Below are positions 1 through 9,026 of a stretch of DNA of 43,445 nt, in pieces (within the stretch, counting starts at the first letter, position 1; each line of letters starts with the position of its first letter). The DNA comes from Myxococcales bacterium. Lineage in GTDB: Bacteria; Myxococcota_A; Polyangia; Haliangiales; Haliangiaceae. The notes below the pieces were generated by a model, which saw nothing but the letters and a program-made list of their open reading frames with translations, had not been told where the DNA came from and did not search any database. The stretch spans positions 1-43,445 of the forward strand of contig WYBA01000360.1 in NCBI GenBank assembly GCA_011526095.1, read 5' to 3'. The position numbers and the translations under genes are program-made.

Positions 1-45
1 CTTCTGCACGAGCTTCGTCCTGAACTTCTCGCTGTACACGGTCAC
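1..45 (-). CDS. Transposase OrfA-like N-terminus (partial, leaves the window)
   Basis: The minus strand from base 45 reads VTVYSEKFRTKLVQK from a GTG codon. The frame is also open upstream, but no ATG is seen there. The sequence resembles, from memory, the start of small helix-turn-helix transposase subunits that precede a DDE transposase. Only 15 residues are in the window, so the family cannot be proven. Its position just inside the presumed IS end, reading away from it, fits an IS with its transposase promoter near that end. Confidence 0.5.
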   Translation of the reverse strand, partial: MTVYSEKFRTKLVQK

Positions 46-76
46 GATGGTCTCTCTGCCCCCTGGCCTCGGTCGC

Positions 77-94
77 GGCGGCCGTCAGGCCGCC
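77..94. repeat. Perfect hairpin near the IS end
   Basis: GGCGGCC-GTCA-GGCCGCC forms a 7-bp GC stem with a 4-base loop. It lies inside the presumed IS between its tip and the transposase start, and it also contains the stop codon (85-87, minus strand) of the truncated gene. It could end transcription coming from the interrupted gene or be part of the IS end. No U-tract follows, so the terminator role is weak. Confidence 0.45.
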
Positions 95-639
95 AGCGGG
101 ATGCGACAACTACCCTGGCACAGGGGGAGATCGTGCGGGTGCTGCCGGTCGACGAGCGGCATCCCGTCGACGGTCTCGCCGGTCTGCAACAGCAGCGGGT
201 AGCCGTCGTCGCCGAGGGTCAGCGGCTCGAGGCTCAGCATCGCGCGACCCTCGATCATGCCGCCGCCGAGCGGATGCCCCGCCATCGCCATCAGCCAGTT
301 CTGGCTCACCACCTCGGCATCGCCGGCGTCGCTCGCCTGGTGGTCGTAGCCGACGACGAGGTTGCCGTGGATCATGACGTCCCAGCCGCCGATCCGGAAG
401 TGAGCGGCTCGCATCGGGCTGGCGTCGGGGAGCCATGCGGTCCCCGAGGCGTGCCGGCTCATCGGGATCCCGAGGACGCCGGGGCGAGGTTCCGCCATCG
501 CCTCGGGATGTCCCGTTTCGTGCGTGATCGGGGCTGGATCGGGATCCGGCGGATGCGAACCGGTGTGCTGCGCGAGGGCGGAGCCGACAAGGCCACTCGA
601 GATCGCGAGAGCAACTGCGGGCACGATGAGCTTGCGCAT
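85..639 (-). pseudogene. Periplasmic/outer-membrane conserved protein, 3' end cut off by the IS
   Basis: The frame gives 184 residues. It starts at ATG 639, which has a good ribosome site (GGAAGG) just upstream; the longer open frame to 1110 is a shadow. A signal peptide (MRKLIVPAVALAISSGLVGSALA) is followed by a His/Pro/Asp-rich segment and a region with GGWDVMIHGNL, GYDHQ, SLEPLTLG, LLLQTGET and VDRQHPHD. From memory these motifs resemble uncharacterised outer-membrane-type proteins of metal-resistance clusters that normally continue well past HPHDL. Here the frame runs into IS sequence after about residue 172 and stops at 85. The gene points away from operator A (762-780), with TACACA 29 bp from the operator centre as a possible -10. 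It is probably non-functional. Confidence 0.6.
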
Positions 640-761
640 GGGGACCTTCCGGGGAACGGGCGCGCACCCGCGCCACGGTGAGGCGAACCGGCGCGGCCAC
701 GACCGCCGCCCGTCGCGATATGTCATCCTGCCAGCGTGTGTAGCGAGCGTCGTGCCGGACC

Positions 762-780
762 CGTGACCGCCGCGGTCACG
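762..780. promoter_or_regulatory. Operator A: perfect GTGAC-N7-GTCAC palindrome
   Basis: CGTGACCGCCGCGGTCACG is a perfect 9-1-9 palindrome, the best copy of the repeated operator of this window. It lies between two divergent genes (starts at 639 and 840/894). On the minus strand, TACACA (742-737) begins 29 bp from the palindrome centre. On the plus strand no clear -10 sits at that distance. It would serve the interrupted gene and possibly the sialidase/TlpA lipoprotein. Confidence 0.7.
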
Positions 781-893
781 GATCGCGTTCCGTCGCCATG
801 CGACCGTGACGAGCGCCCGCAGACCGCGTAAAGCTCGCAGTGGTGCGAGCACACGGTTCGTCGCCGCGTCGTGAGAACGCCACTTCCCGTGGC

Positions 894-2630
894 GTGGCCA
901 GCGACGCCCGACGAGCCCCCTCGCACCACCTTCTCGTCGTGCTGGTCGCGCTCGCGGCCTGCAAGTCGCGATCGGAACCGCCGCCACCTTCGGGCGAAGC
1001 CACGACGACGACGCCGCCGCGCCCGGCGCCGCGGCAGATCGATCCGCCGGCGTCGGCGGGCGCGCTCGCGCCGAACCTGCGCGCGACCGACGACGCCGTG
1101 CTCGCGACATGGCTCGAGCCGTCCGGCGACGGCGCGCACCGGCTGCGCTTCGCGCGCTGGCGGAGCGGCGGCTGGTCCGCGCCGGTGACGATCGTGGAGG
1201 ACAAGCGGATCGTCGCCAACTGGGCGGACGTGCCGTCGGTCGCGCAGGGCGGCGACGGCGCGCTCGTCGCGCACTGGGCCGAGGCGTCCGGCGGCGAGGC
1301 CTACGCCTACGACGCCGTCATCGCGCGCTCGACCGACGGCGGCGCGAGCTGGAAGCGGATCGGCGCGCTCCACGACGACGGCACGGCGACCGAGCACGGC
1401 TTCGTGTCGCTGCTCGGCGAGGCGACCGCGGTCCGTGCGTTCTGGCTCGACGGACGCGCGACCGGCGCCGAGGGAGGCGCGATGACCCTGCGCACCGCGA
1501 CCGTCGCCGAGGGCGTCGCCGCCGGCGAGGTCATCGACGATCGCGTGTGCGACTGTTGCGGCACGGCGGCGGTCGCGACCGAGGACGGTCCGCTGGTCGC
1601 GTACCGCGACCGCAGCGCCGACGAGATCCGCGACATTGCCGCCGCGCGGCGCGCGGCCGCCGGTTGGACGTCACCCGCGACCGTGCATCGCGATGGCTGG
1701 CAGATCGCCGGGTGTCCCGTGAACGGTCCGGCGCTCGCCGCGCGCGATCGCCGGGTCGCGATCGCCTGGTATACGTACGCCGAAAGCACCCATCGAGTGC
1801 GGGCCGCGTTCTCCGACGACGGCGGGGGCTCCTTCGCGCCGGCGATCGACGTCGATGCGCCGCAGGGCGGCCGTTCGCCGCTCGGCCGGGTGTCGATCGC
1901 GCTCCTCGACGACGGCAGCGCGGTCGTCGGCTGGCTCGCCTCGGATCGCGAGGACGCCGCCGTGCTGCTCCGGCGCGTCGGGCGCGACGGCACGCTCGGC
2001 GCGGAGCTGCAGGTGGGCGCGAACCTCGCCGGGCGCGATGCCGGCTTCCCGCGCCTGGCGCGCAGCGGCGACGGCGTCATCGTGGCCTGGACGGAGCCGG
2101 GCGCGACCTTGCGACTGCGCGCCGCGGAAGTGCCGCTCGCCGCGTTGCCGCTCACCGGTGCCGTCACGGACGGCGATGACGGCGCGTCCGAGCCGATCAT
2201 CGCTGTGGGCAGCCCGGCGCCACCGATCGAGGCGGCAACGCTCGACGGTGCTCGGGCGAGCGTCGCCGAGCTGCGCGGCAAGGTCGTGCTCGTCAACCTG
2301 TGGGCGACCTGGTGCGAGCCGTGTCGGCACGAGCTACCCGTCCTCGCAACGCTCCACGAGCGCGACACGGCGCGCGGGCTCGTGATCGTCGCGATCAACA
2401 TCGATCGCAAGCGCACGCGAGACGAGGTCGCCCAGTACGTCGCGCGTCGGAAGCTGCCCTTCGCCGTCTGGCTCGATCCCGACGATCGCGTGTCGCCGGC
2501 GCTCGGCGCGACCACCTACCCGGTCAACGTGCTGATCGACCGCGACGGCAACGTCGTCTGGCGCCGCGCCGGAGCGATCCGCGCCGACGACCTCGAGCTG
2601 CGCGCCGCCCTCGACGCCGCGCTCCGCTGA
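894..2630 (+). CDS. Lipoprotein: sialidase-like propeller fused to a TlpA-type thioredoxin domain
   Basis: The protein (578 residues from GTG 894; the frame is open back to GTG 840) has a lipoprotein signal, hydrophobic LLVVLVALAAC then a Pro/Thr-rich linker. Roughly residues 50-430 contain repeated WSAPV, STDGGASW and SDDGGGSF segments, typical of exo-alpha-sialidase/BNR-like beta-propellers, with a CDCC motif near residue 220. The last 140 residues are a TlpA/ResA-like thioredoxin fold with the active site WCEPC, a cis-Pro loop (TYPVN) and VVLVNLWATW. The family reduces periplasmic disulfides or helps load haem or copper proteins; a role in copper-protein or cytochrome c maturation is inference from the neighbourhood. 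GTG 894 is preferred because it puts the signal at the N-terminus. The gene converges with the next one with no spacer. Confidence 0.8.
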   Translation: MASDARRAPSHHLLVVLVALAACKSRSEPPPPSGEATTTTPPRPAPRQIDPPASAGALAPNLRATDDAVLATWLEPSGDGAHRLRFARWRSGGWSAPVTIVEDKRIVANWADVPSVAQGGDGALVAHWAEASGGEAYAYDAVIARSTDGGASWKRIGALHDDGTATEHGFVSLLGEATAVRAFWLDGRATGAEGGAMTLRTATVAEGVAAGEVIDDRVCDCCGTAAVATEDGPLVAYRDRSADEIRDIAAARRAAAGWTSPATVHRDGWQIAGCPVNGPALAARDRRVAIAWYTYAESTHRVRAAFSDDGGGSFAPAIDVDAPQGGRSPLGRVSIALLDDGSAVVGWLASDREDAAVLLRRVGRDGTLGAELQVGANLAGRDAGFPRLARSGDGVIVAWTEPGATLRLRAAEVPLAALPLTGAVTDGDDGASEPIIAVGSPAPPIEAATLDGARASVAELRGKVVLVNLWATWCEPCRHELPVLATLHERDTARGLVIVAINIDRKRTRDEVAQYVARRKLPFAVWLDPDDRVSPALGATTYPVNVLIDRDGNVVWRRAGAIRADDLELRAALDAALR

Positions 2631-3590
2631 TCAGCGCGGCACGAGGTGGTAGACGCGGTGGTTCCGCACCTCGGCGATGTAGATGTTCGCGCCGGCGGCG
2701 TCGATGACGATGTCCTCCGGCTCCGTCGTCTCGCCGAGGACCGGTGGGAGGTACCAGCGGCCGAGCAACTCCCCGTCCGTGTCGAAGCGGTACACGATCT
2801 CCGCCAGTGAATCGCAGACGTGCACGACGTCGTCGGTGTCGACGAACACACCGGTCGGCTTCTCGAAGTCGCCGCCGCCCGGCGCGCGCCATTCGGCGAC
2901 GAACGCGCCCGCCGGATCGAGCTTCTGGATGCGTCGATTGAACGTGTCGGCGACGTAGACGTTGCCGGCGCTGTCGGTCGAGACGCCCCAGATCCCGTCG
3001 AACTGGCCCGGCTCCGTGCCGGTCCCACCGAGCTCGACGACCAGCTCGCCGTTCGACGTGAAGCGCTGGAGCACGTCGAGCTCGTAGTCGCCGATGTAGA
3101 CGTCGCCGCTGCCGGGATCGATGCCGACGTCGTGGATGTGCTGGAACTGTGGATCCGTCCAGAGGCGCGCGAAGGTCCCGTCGGCGGTGAACACCTGCAT
3201 GCGGCCGTTTTCCTGATCGCCGATGTAGACGATGTCGCCGCGCGCGCGATCGACCGCGAGCCCGTGCGGATGGTTGAACTGGCCGTCCCCCACCCCACTC
3301 GAGCCCCAGATCTCGAGCAGCGCGCCGTCCGCCGTGAACGTCTGGATGCGATCCTCGTGACCGGCGACCACGACGGTCCCGTCGGACTGGAGCTCGACGC
3401 TGCTGGGCTCGACGAACTGGCCCGGCTCGGTGCCGAAACCGCCCCAGGAGCCCACGAGGATCAAGGGGGCCGGCTCCCCGTCCGGGGCACCGGCGGCGTC
3501 CACGGGCGAGAACGCCGCGTCAGGGGCATCCTGCGACGCCGGAGAACACGCGGCGCAGGCGAGCAGGAGCCACGACCCACGAGGCCTCAT
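2631..3590 (-). CDS. NHL-repeat beta-propeller lipoprotein
   Basis: This is a 319-residue protein with a lipoprotein signal (WLLLACAACS), an Asp/Ala-rich linker, then five to six NHL-type repeats (GQFVEPSSV, GQFNHPHGLAVD, IHDVGIDP, GQFDGIWGVSTD, FEKPTGVFVD, EPEDIVID), each followed by a GN/GD-xVYVAD-type strand. NHL propellers are protein-binding or sensor scaffolds; no enzyme activity can be assigned. It is probably anchored on the periplasmic or outer face. It starts at ATG 3590, almost at the predicted transcript start: TATAGG (3605-3600, minus strand) begins 30 bp from the centre of operator B, so the mRNA may be leaderless. The stop codon abuts that of the converging lipoprotein gene. 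Confidence 0.82.
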   Translation of the reverse strand: MRPRGSWLLLACAACSPASQDAPDAAFSPVDAAGAPDGEPAPLILVGSWGGFGTEPGQFVEPSSVELQSDGTVVVAGHEDRIQTFTADGALLEIWGSSGVGDGQFNHPHGLAVDRARGDIVYIGDQENGRMQVFTADGTFARLWTDPQFQHIHDVGIDPGSGDVYIGDYELDVLQRFTSNGELVVELGGTGTEPGQFDGIWGVSTDSAGNVYVADTFNRRIQKLDPAGAFVAEWRAPGGGDFEKPTGVFVDTDDVVHVCDSLAEIVYRFDTDGELLGRWYLPPVLGETTEPEDIVIDAAGANIYIAEVRNHRVYHLVPR

Positions 3591-3599
3591 CCCGGGCAG

Positions 3600-3672
3600 C
3601 CTATACCCGGAACGCCGGCCCTGACTGTGACCGCAGGTGTCACAGCTCCACCGGATCCGAGGCGGCTATAGT
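3600..3672. promoter_or_regulatory. Operator B with divergent -10 elements
   Basis: The palindrome occupies 3625-3645: GTGAC (3627-3631), N7, GTCAC (3639-3643), with outer arms extended to CTGTGAC/GTCACAG. Its centre is 3635. On the plus strand TATAGT starts at 3667, 32 bp from the centre; on the minus strand TATAGG starts at 3605, 30 bp from the centre. Both hexamers are rare in such GC-rich DNA, and neither has a recognisable -35 at 16-18 bp. This is what one bidirectional class II activator site (centred near -41 to -44) would look like. It serves the NHL lipoprotein (leftward) and the zincin-receiver pair (rightward). Confidence 0.7.
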
Positions 3673-3681
3673 GCGCGCCCC

Positions 3682-4593
3682 ATGTCCCGGCGCCCTGCCC
3701 TCGTGATCGTCTGCCTGCTCGCCGGGTGCGGTGACAACCGCGTCACGCCACCCGAGCCTCCCGACGCGGCTTGCGTCCCGGCGGACCCGCCGTCGGCCGA
3801 CTGCGCCGATCCGTGCTTCGACGACCGCGGGCCCGAGCTCCGCATGGAGCTCGCGGTCGCCGACCTCGCGCTGCCGCCGCCGCCCGGCGGCTCGACGCCG
3901 GTCCGAGTAAGCCTCTTCTACACGGTCGCGCCGCAGGAGCCAGGCACGTGGAGCCGGAGTGACGTCGCCGATCGCATGCGCCAGATCGTGACGAGCACCG
4001 ACGCGATCCTCGCCCAGTGCGACATGCACGTCGAGGTCGAGGTCGCGCAGGTGATCGCGCTGCCCGCACGGCTGCTCGACATCCAGGGCAACGAGGAAGG
4101 CTCGTTCGGCGGCCATCCGCCAAAGGGGACGCCGGATCCGGACCTCTTCGACTACGAGCAGAACGAACGCCTCACCGCCGAGTCGCGCGAGGTATTCGAG
4201 TACGGCAAGACGCACTCGTCAAAGAACACGATCGACGCCTACACAATCGACCACATCGTCTACTACGCCAACCAGATGCTCGACGAAGCCGGCGGGCTCT
4301 CGTACCCGCCGAACATCTACCACCACGTCGACGACTACCCCTACCGCAACGCCGTTCTGCTCGTGCCCGAGTACGGCGCGTGCGGCGACCTGCCCGGCAT
4401 GCCCGGCACGCGCACGCTCGCGCACGAGATCGGCCACATGCTGCTCAACACCGGCGGCCACAACGGCGCGTTCAACAACCTCATGGTCAATGGCACTGTC
4501 CTCACCGCCGCCCAGTGCGACACCATGGCGGCGAACCTCGATGCGCTGTTCGGTGACGCCGAGGTTCCCGATCCGGGGCCGCCGGGTGGCTGA
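3682..4593 (+). CDS. Putative zinc metalloprotease lipoprotein (zincin)
   Basis: The 303-residue protein starts at ATG 3682, ten bases after the TATAGT -10 element; an upstream in-frame codon at 3637 lies within the operator and is rejected. The N-terminus is a lipoprotein signal (ALVIVCLLAGCG). Near residues 250-256 lies TLAHEIGHMLLN, the HExxH zinc-binding motif of zincins, followed by a GGHNG segment that may hold the third ligand. The middle is rich in acidic and aromatic residues without a family I can name. It would act outside the cytoplasm on unknown substrates. Its stop codon overlaps the start of the receiver gene, so the two are probably co-translated. Confidence 0.68.
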   Translation: MSRRPALVIVCLLAGCGDNRVTPPEPPDAACVPADPPSADCADPCFDDRGPELRMELAVADLALPPPPGGSTPVRVSLFYTVAPQEPGTWSRSDVADRMRQIVTSTDAILAQCDMHVEVEVAQVIALPARLLDIQGNEEGSFGGHPPKGTPDPDLFDYEQNERLTAESREVFEYGKTHSSKNTIDAYTIDHIVYYANQMLDEAGGLSYPPNIYHHVDDYPYRNAVLLVPEYGACGDLPGMPGTRTLAHEIGHMLLNTGGHNGAFNNLMVNGTVLTAAQCDTMAANLDALFGDAEVPDPGPPGG

Positions 4594-4972
4594 GCCCGCG
4601 ACACGGCTCCTGCTCGTCGAGGACGACGCGCTCGTGGCGCGCGCGCTGGCGCAGGCGCTCGCCCGACACGTCGAGCTCGTGGAGACGGTCGACAGCGTCG
4701 CCGACGCCCTGCGGTCTCTCGACGCGAGCCGCTTCGATCTGATCGTCACCGATTACAACCTCGGTGCTGGCGCACCGACGGGCCTCGACCTCGCGCGGAC
4801 CCTGCGGGCCCGCGCGTTCGCGCTACCGATCATCCTCGTTAGCGGGATTCTCGACGAGCGCCTTCGTGGGCAGGCCGCCGCCGCGGGCGTCGACGCGTGC
4901 CTGCCCAAACCGTGCGGAGGCGACGAGCTCCTGGCCACCTTGTCCCGGATGCGCGCCCGCGCTCCCGCGTGA
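4586..4972 (+). CDS. Single-domain response regulator (CheY-like)
   Basis: This 128-residue receiver starts at GTG 4586, overlapping the protease gene by 8 bp (GTGGCTGA). It shows the normal phospho-acceptor architecture: acidic pair in LLVEDD near residue 13, aspartate in IVTDYN near residue 53, threonine/serine in ILVSG near 82 and lysine in LPKPC near 104. There is no output domain, so it must act through a partner or a phosphorelay. No histidine kinase is encoded nearby. Coupling a receiver to a secreted protease gene is unusual. Confidence 0.85.
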   Translation: MAEPATRLLLVEDDALVARALAQALARHVELVETVDSVADALRSLDASRFDLIVTDYNLGAGAPTGLDLARTLRARAFALPIILVSGILDERLRGQAAAAGVDACLPKPCGGDELLATLSRMRARAPA

Positions 4973-4980
4973 TTCGCCCG

Positions 4981-5853
4981 TCAGTGCGCGTGGCCGCCGT
5001 GACCGTCGCCGCCGACGTGCTCGGCCGGCTCGAGATGCAGCTCGAACCGCGCGGTCTCGGTCTTGCCGCCGACAGTCGCGGTGACGATCGCCGCCGGATG
5101 CTCGCCGGGGATCGACGCGCCGGTGCCCTCGAAGTGGTCGCCCGTCGCGGCGGCGGCGACGTCGGCATAGCCCTTGGCGGCCACCTTGATCTTCACTGAC
5201 GCCCCCGCGACCGGACGAGGCGCGAGCTGACCGTCGAGGAGCCACACCTGGAACTTGCCCGACGCGTCGGCCACGAGCTCGATGTGGCCGCCGCTGGTGG
5301 TCTTGACCAGACCGCCGTGGGGCGCCTTGTGGGCGTGCTCGCCGGCCGCGGAGTGGCCGTTGTCCTCGCCGGGCATCTTGCCGGTGAGCACGTACTCGAT
5401 CGGGAGGTCGGCGAAGCTCGCAACCGGTTTGCCGCCCTTCGAGTACACGATCGAGACCTTGGCGCCGCTGGTCGGCGCCGGCTTGCCGGTCGCCTCCCAG
5501 GACTTGTCGTCGGCGGCGCGGGTCATCGCCAGCGCCTCGCCGGCGACGGTGAGCTTGACCTCGTCGAAGGTCGACGCCGGCAGCGGGTCGCGCGCACCGT
5601 CGCTGACGTAGACGCGGTGCTTGCCGGCCTTGGTGTCGAGCACGATTTCAACGTGGTACTCGGCGTCCATCATCACGACGCCGCCGTGCGCGGCGTCATG
5701 GTTCCCGTGCGGCTTCTGGGCGGGCGCAGGAGCGCTCGGCGCCTTGTCCGCGGGCTTCTCCGCGTCGCTCTTCGAGCAGGCGGCGAGCGCGAGGGCGGCT
5801 GCAACCGCCACGAGCGCGCTACGCCACCGGGTGAGGTGATTCGAGATCGGCAT
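4981..5853 (-). CDS. His-rich lipoprotein with two copies of a small putative metal-binding domain
   Basis: The protein has 290 residues. It opens with a lipoprotein signal ([13 protein letters not shown]), then two similar halves: each begins with HGG (AHGGVVMM near residue 57, PHGGLVKT near residue 178), continues with a short H-x-E strand (YHVEIVLD and GHIELVAD), a WLLDG/VYVSDG turn and an Ig-like beta segment. The halves are separated by a His-rich stretch, and the C-terminus ends [10 protein letters not shown]. It is the last gene of the leftward RND operon and overlaps the pump gene by 35 bp. A role as periplasmic metal buffer or donor to the pump is inferred from the His clusters and position. 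I do not recognise a named family. Confidence 0.72.
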   Translation of the reverse strand: MPISNHLTRWRSALVAVAAALALAACSKSDAEKPADKAPSAPAPAQKPHGNHDAAHGGVVMMDAEYHVEIVLDTKAGKHRVYVSDGARDPLPASTFDEVKLTVAGEALAMTRAADDKSWEATGKPAPTSGAKVSIVYSKGGKPVASFADLPIEYVLTGKMPGEDNGHSAAGEHAHKAPHGGLVKTTSGGHIELVADASGKFQVWLLDGQLAPRPVAGASVKIKVAAKGYADVAAAATGDHFEGTGASIPGEHPAAIVTATVGGKTETARFELHLEPAEHVGGDGHGGHAH

Positions 5854-8800
5854 CTTCTTCCTTCTCCTTCTTGTCGATGGGCGACCGGGCGAGCGCCTTC
5901 GCGAGCGCAGGCCGGCCGAACTTCCAGAACACGACCGGCGTGACCACCAGGTCGAGCAACGTGGCGCTGGCCAGGCCGCCGAGGATGACCACGGCGACCG
6001 GGTAGAGGATCTCCTTGCCCGGCTCGCCGGCGGCGAGCACCAGCGGCACCAGCGCCAGGCCTGCGGTGAACGCGGTCATCAGCACGGGCACCAGCCGTTC
6101 GAGCGAGCCGCGGATGATCATGTGGTGGTCGAACTGCTCGCCCTCTTCCTTCACTAGATGGATGTAGTGCGAGATCATCATGATGGTGTTGCGCGAGGCG
6201 ATGCCGCACAGGGTGATGAACCCGACCAGCGTCGCGACCGAGAGAACTCCGTCGGTCAACCAGATCGCGGTCACGGCGCCGATCAACGCGAGCGGGATGT
6301 TGAGCAGGATCTGAAGGACGATCCGCACGTCGCGGAAGTGGCTGTGCAGGACCAGGAAGATGAGCAGGAACGAGACCACCGACAGGAGCGCGATCCGCCG
6401 GGTCGCCGACTGCTGGCTCTCGAACTGCCCGCCGTACTGCACGTAGAAGCCGGACATGTCGACGCGGGCGGCGATCTCCTTCTGGATGTCGCCGACCACG
6501 CCGCCGAGATCGCGATCGCCGACGTTCGCCGAGACGACGATGCGGCGCTGCGCGTTCTCGCGGACGATCTGGTTCGGGCCCGTGGTCTCGACCACCTCAG
6601 CGACGACACGCAGCGGGACGCGCCCGGCCGGCGTGTCGATCAGGACGTTCTCGATCGCGCTGCGGTCGGCGCGCGAGGCGTCGTCGAAGCGGACGACCAC
6701 GTCGTAGGTGCGCTGGCCGTCGAGGACCTGGCCGACGACCTTGCCAGCGAGCGCCGCCTCGAGCCGCTCGACCAGCAGGCCGGGCTGAAGGCCGCGGTTA
6801 CGCGCCTCGTCGCGCTTGATGCGGATGCCGAGCTGCGGGACGAGCACCTGCTTCTCGACCTGCAAGTCGGTGACGCCGTCGATGGTCGCCATCACCGCGC
6901 GCACCTCCTCGGCCTTGGCACGCAGCGCGTCGAGGTCGTCGCCGAAGATCTTGACCGCGATCTGGGCGCGGACGCCGGACAGCAGGTGATCGAGGCGGTG
7001 CGAGATCGGCTGGCCGATGTTGACGACCACGCCGGGCAGGACGTCTAGGCGCTTGCGCAGGTCGGCGAGGATCTGCTCGCGGCTGCGACCCGAGTGGCGC
7101 AGATCGACGTCGATCTCCGTGTAGTGGACTCCTTCGGCGTGTTCGTCCAGCTCGGCGCGGCCGACCCGGCGGCCGGTCGATACCGTCTCGGGGACTTCGA
7201 GGATCAACGACTCGGCGAGCGCCCCGATCCGGTCCGACTCGGACAGCGACGTGCCGGGGGTGGTCAGGAGGTTCACCGTCACCGTGCCCTCGTTGAAGGT
7301 CGGCAGGAACGAGCGACCGAGGAACGGGACGGTCACCACCGCGGCGATCACGAGCGCGGCGGCGCCGCCCATCACCCAGCCGGGGCGGCGGAGCGTCCAG
7401 TGCAGCACCGAGGTCTGGCGGCGCTTGAGGAAGCGCACCAGGAACCCGTCCTTCTCGTGCGCCATCACCCGCGCGCCAGGTAGGAGGTAGTATGCGAGCA
7501 CCGGCGTCACGGTCAGCGACACGACGAGCGACGCGAGGATCGCGACGATGTAGGCGACGCCGAGCGGCGCGAACAGCCGGCCCTCGATGCCGGTCATCGC
7601 GAACAGCGGCACGAACACCAGCACCACCACCGCGGTGGCGTAGACGATCGAGTTGCGGACTTCTGACGAGGCTCGGTAGACCACGGTGGCGATCGGCAGG
7701 CGCTTCTCGGCCGGCAGGTGTCGATTCTCGCGTAGCCGGCGGAAGACGTTCTCGACATCGACGATCGCGTCGTCGACCAGCTCGCCGATCGCGACCGCGA
7801 GCCCGCCGAGGGTCATCGTGTTGATCGACAGGCCCATCAGCTTCATCGCGACCGCGGCGACCACGAACGACAGCGGGATCGCGGTGAGCGTGATGATCGT
7901 GGTGCGAACGTTGAGCAGGAACAGGAACAGGACGATCACGACGAGGATCGCGCCGTCGCGCAGCGCCTCCTGTACGTTCGAGACCGAGGCTTTGATGAAG
8001 TTGGCCTGGCGGAACAGCACCTTCGCCTCGACGTCGTCGGGGAGCACGGTGCCGTGCGCGCTGGCGAGCGCGCGCTCGACCTCCGCGGTCAGGGTGACGG
8101 TGTCCGCGCCGGGCTGCTTCTGGATGCTCAGGATCACCGCCGGCTGGACCGAGACCACGCCGGTCTCCTCGTCCTTCACACCGACGCCGGCATCGCCGCG
8201 CTTGATCCGCGGCGCCTCGACGATCGTCGCGACCTGGGCGAGCGTGATCGGCACGCCGTTGCGCAGCGCCACGACGGTATCCGCGAGATCGTCGATCGAC
8301 GCGGTCCGCGCCAGGTTGCGGACCAGGTACTCCTGGCTCTTGCGATCCAGGAAGCCACCGGTGGTATTGCCCTGGCTGAGCGCGGCCGCGGTCTCGACCT
8401 CCTCGAGCGTCACCCCGGCCGCCGCGAGCTTCTTCGGATCGATCAGGACCTGGTACTGCTTCACGCCTCCGCCGATCGCGATGACCTGCGAGATGCCCGG
8501 GATCGCGAGGAGCCGCGGTCGCAAGCCCCAGTCGGCGGCGGTGCGGATGTCCATCGGAGGGGTCCTCGCCTCGCCTTCCCCCGTCGAGTACAGCCCGATC
8601 AGCATGATCTCGCCCATGATCGAGGACACCGGGCCCATCGCCGGCGTCACGCCTTCGGGGAGCTGCTCGGCGGCGAGCTGCAGCCGCTCCTGCGTCATCT
8701 GGCGAGCGCGTAGGATGTCGGTCGACCAGTCGAACTCCACGTACACGATCGAGAGACCGACGCCCGAGGTCGAGCGGATGCGCTGCACGCCGGGTGCGCC

Positions 8801-9022
8801 GTTGAGCGCGGTCTCGAGCGGGCGGGTGACCAGCACCTCGACCTCCTCGGGCGATAGCCCGCCGGCCTCGGTCATGATCGTCACCGTCGGCCGGTTGAGG
8901 TCCGGGAAGACGTCGACCGGCAGCTCGCGCACGACCAGGTAGCCGTAGACGACGAGGAGCGCGGCCCCGGCGACGACCAGGGTGCGGTTCCTCAGCGCGA
9001 ATCTGATGATGGCGTTGAACAT
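5819..9022 (-). CDS. HME-family RND heavy-metal efflux pump, CzcA-like
   Basis: At 1067 residues it has the usual size of CusA/CzcA proton-driven pumps, with an N-terminal helix, [14 protein letters not shown] and a long periplasmic porter domain, then the central helices with [17 protein letters not shown] carrying the proton-relay acidic residues, then a second half ending in [16 protein letters not shown]. It exports metal from periplasm or cytoplasm through the adaptor and TolC encoded just upstream. The segments that hold the copper-binding methionine triad in CusA lack methionine here (for example NLLTTPGTS), so Cu/Ag is less likely than another cation. The start at ATG 9022 follows the adaptor stop by 4 bp. 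Confidence 0.9.
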   Translation of the reverse strand: MFNAIIRFALRNRTLVVAGAALLVVYGYLVVRELPVDVFPDLNRPTVTIMTEAGGLSPEEVEVLVTRPLETALNGAPGVQRIRSTSGVGLSIVYVEFDWSTDILRARQMTQERLQLAAEQLPEGVTPAMGPVSSIMGEIMLIGLYSTGEGEARTPPMDIRTAADWGLRPRLLAIPGISQVIAIGGGVKQYQVLIDPKKLAAAGVTLEEVETAAALSQGNTTGGFLDRKSQEYLVRNLARTASIDDLADTVVALRNGVPITLAQVATIVEAPRIKRGDAGVGVKDEETGVVSVQPAVILSIQKQPGADTVTLTAEVERALASAHGTVLPDDVEAKVLFRQANFIKASVSNVQEALRDGAILVVIVLFLFLLNVRTTIITLTAIPLSFVVAAVAMKLMGLSINTMTLGGLAVAIGELVDDAIVDVENVFRRLRENRHLPAEKRLPIATVVYRASSEVRNSIVYATAVVVLVFVPLFAMTGIEGRLFAPLGVAYIVAILASLVVSLTVTPVLAYYLLPGARVMAHEKDGFLVRFLKRRQTSVLHWTLRRPGWVMGGAAALVIAAVVTVPFLGRSFLPTFNEGTVTVNLLTTPGTSLSESDRIGALAESLILEVPETVSTGRRVGRAELDEHAEGVHYTEIDVDLRHSGRSREQILADLRKRLDVLPGVVVNIGQPISHRLDHLLSGVRAQIAVKIFGDDLDALRAKAEEVRAVMATIDGVTDLQVEKQVLVPQLGIRIKRDEARNRGLQPGLLVERLEAALAGKVVGQVLDGQRTYDVVVRFDDASRADRSAIENVLIDTPAGRVPLRVVAEVVETTGPNQIVRENAQRRIVVSANVGDRDLGGVVGDIQKEIAARVDMSGFYVQYGGQFESQQSATRRIALLSVVSFLLIFLVLHSHFRDVRIVLQILLNIPLALIGAVTAIWLTDGVLSVATLVGFITLCGIASRNTIMMISHYIHLVKEEGEQFDHHMIIRGSLERLVPVLMTAFTAGLALVPLVLAAGEPGKEILYPVAVVILGGLASATLLDLVVTPVVFWKFGRPALAKALARSPIDKKEKEEDADLESPHPVA

Positions 9023-9026
9023 GAGA

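Larger units (their letters stand above)
1..122 (-). mobile_element. End of an insertion sequence (partial)
   Basis: The left edge of the window looks like the terminal part of an IS that inserted into the gene at 123-639. Read on the minus strand, the reading frame of that gene leaves its conserved-looking sequence just after HPHDL and enters TGTGCCAGGGTAGTTGTCGC, starting at 122, with a TG dinucleotide at the end as in many IS termini. About 75 bp further in, a frame starts that resembles a small helix-turn-helix transposase subunit. A perfect hairpin (77-94) lies between the end and that frame. The family (IS3-like is my guess) and the other IS end cannot be seen because the element leaves the window. 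Confidence 0.55.

Noticed and set aside
762..780. Reading the palindrome as a MerR/CueR-type site
   Set aside because: MerR-type sites lie between -35 and -10 with 19-20 bp spacing; here the -10-like hexamers stand some 30 bp from the centre.
3625..3645. Reading the palindrome as a CRP site (TGTGA-N6-TCACA)
   Set aside because: The arms are separated by nine bases instead of six and the core CGC is conserved, so the spacing does not fit CRP.
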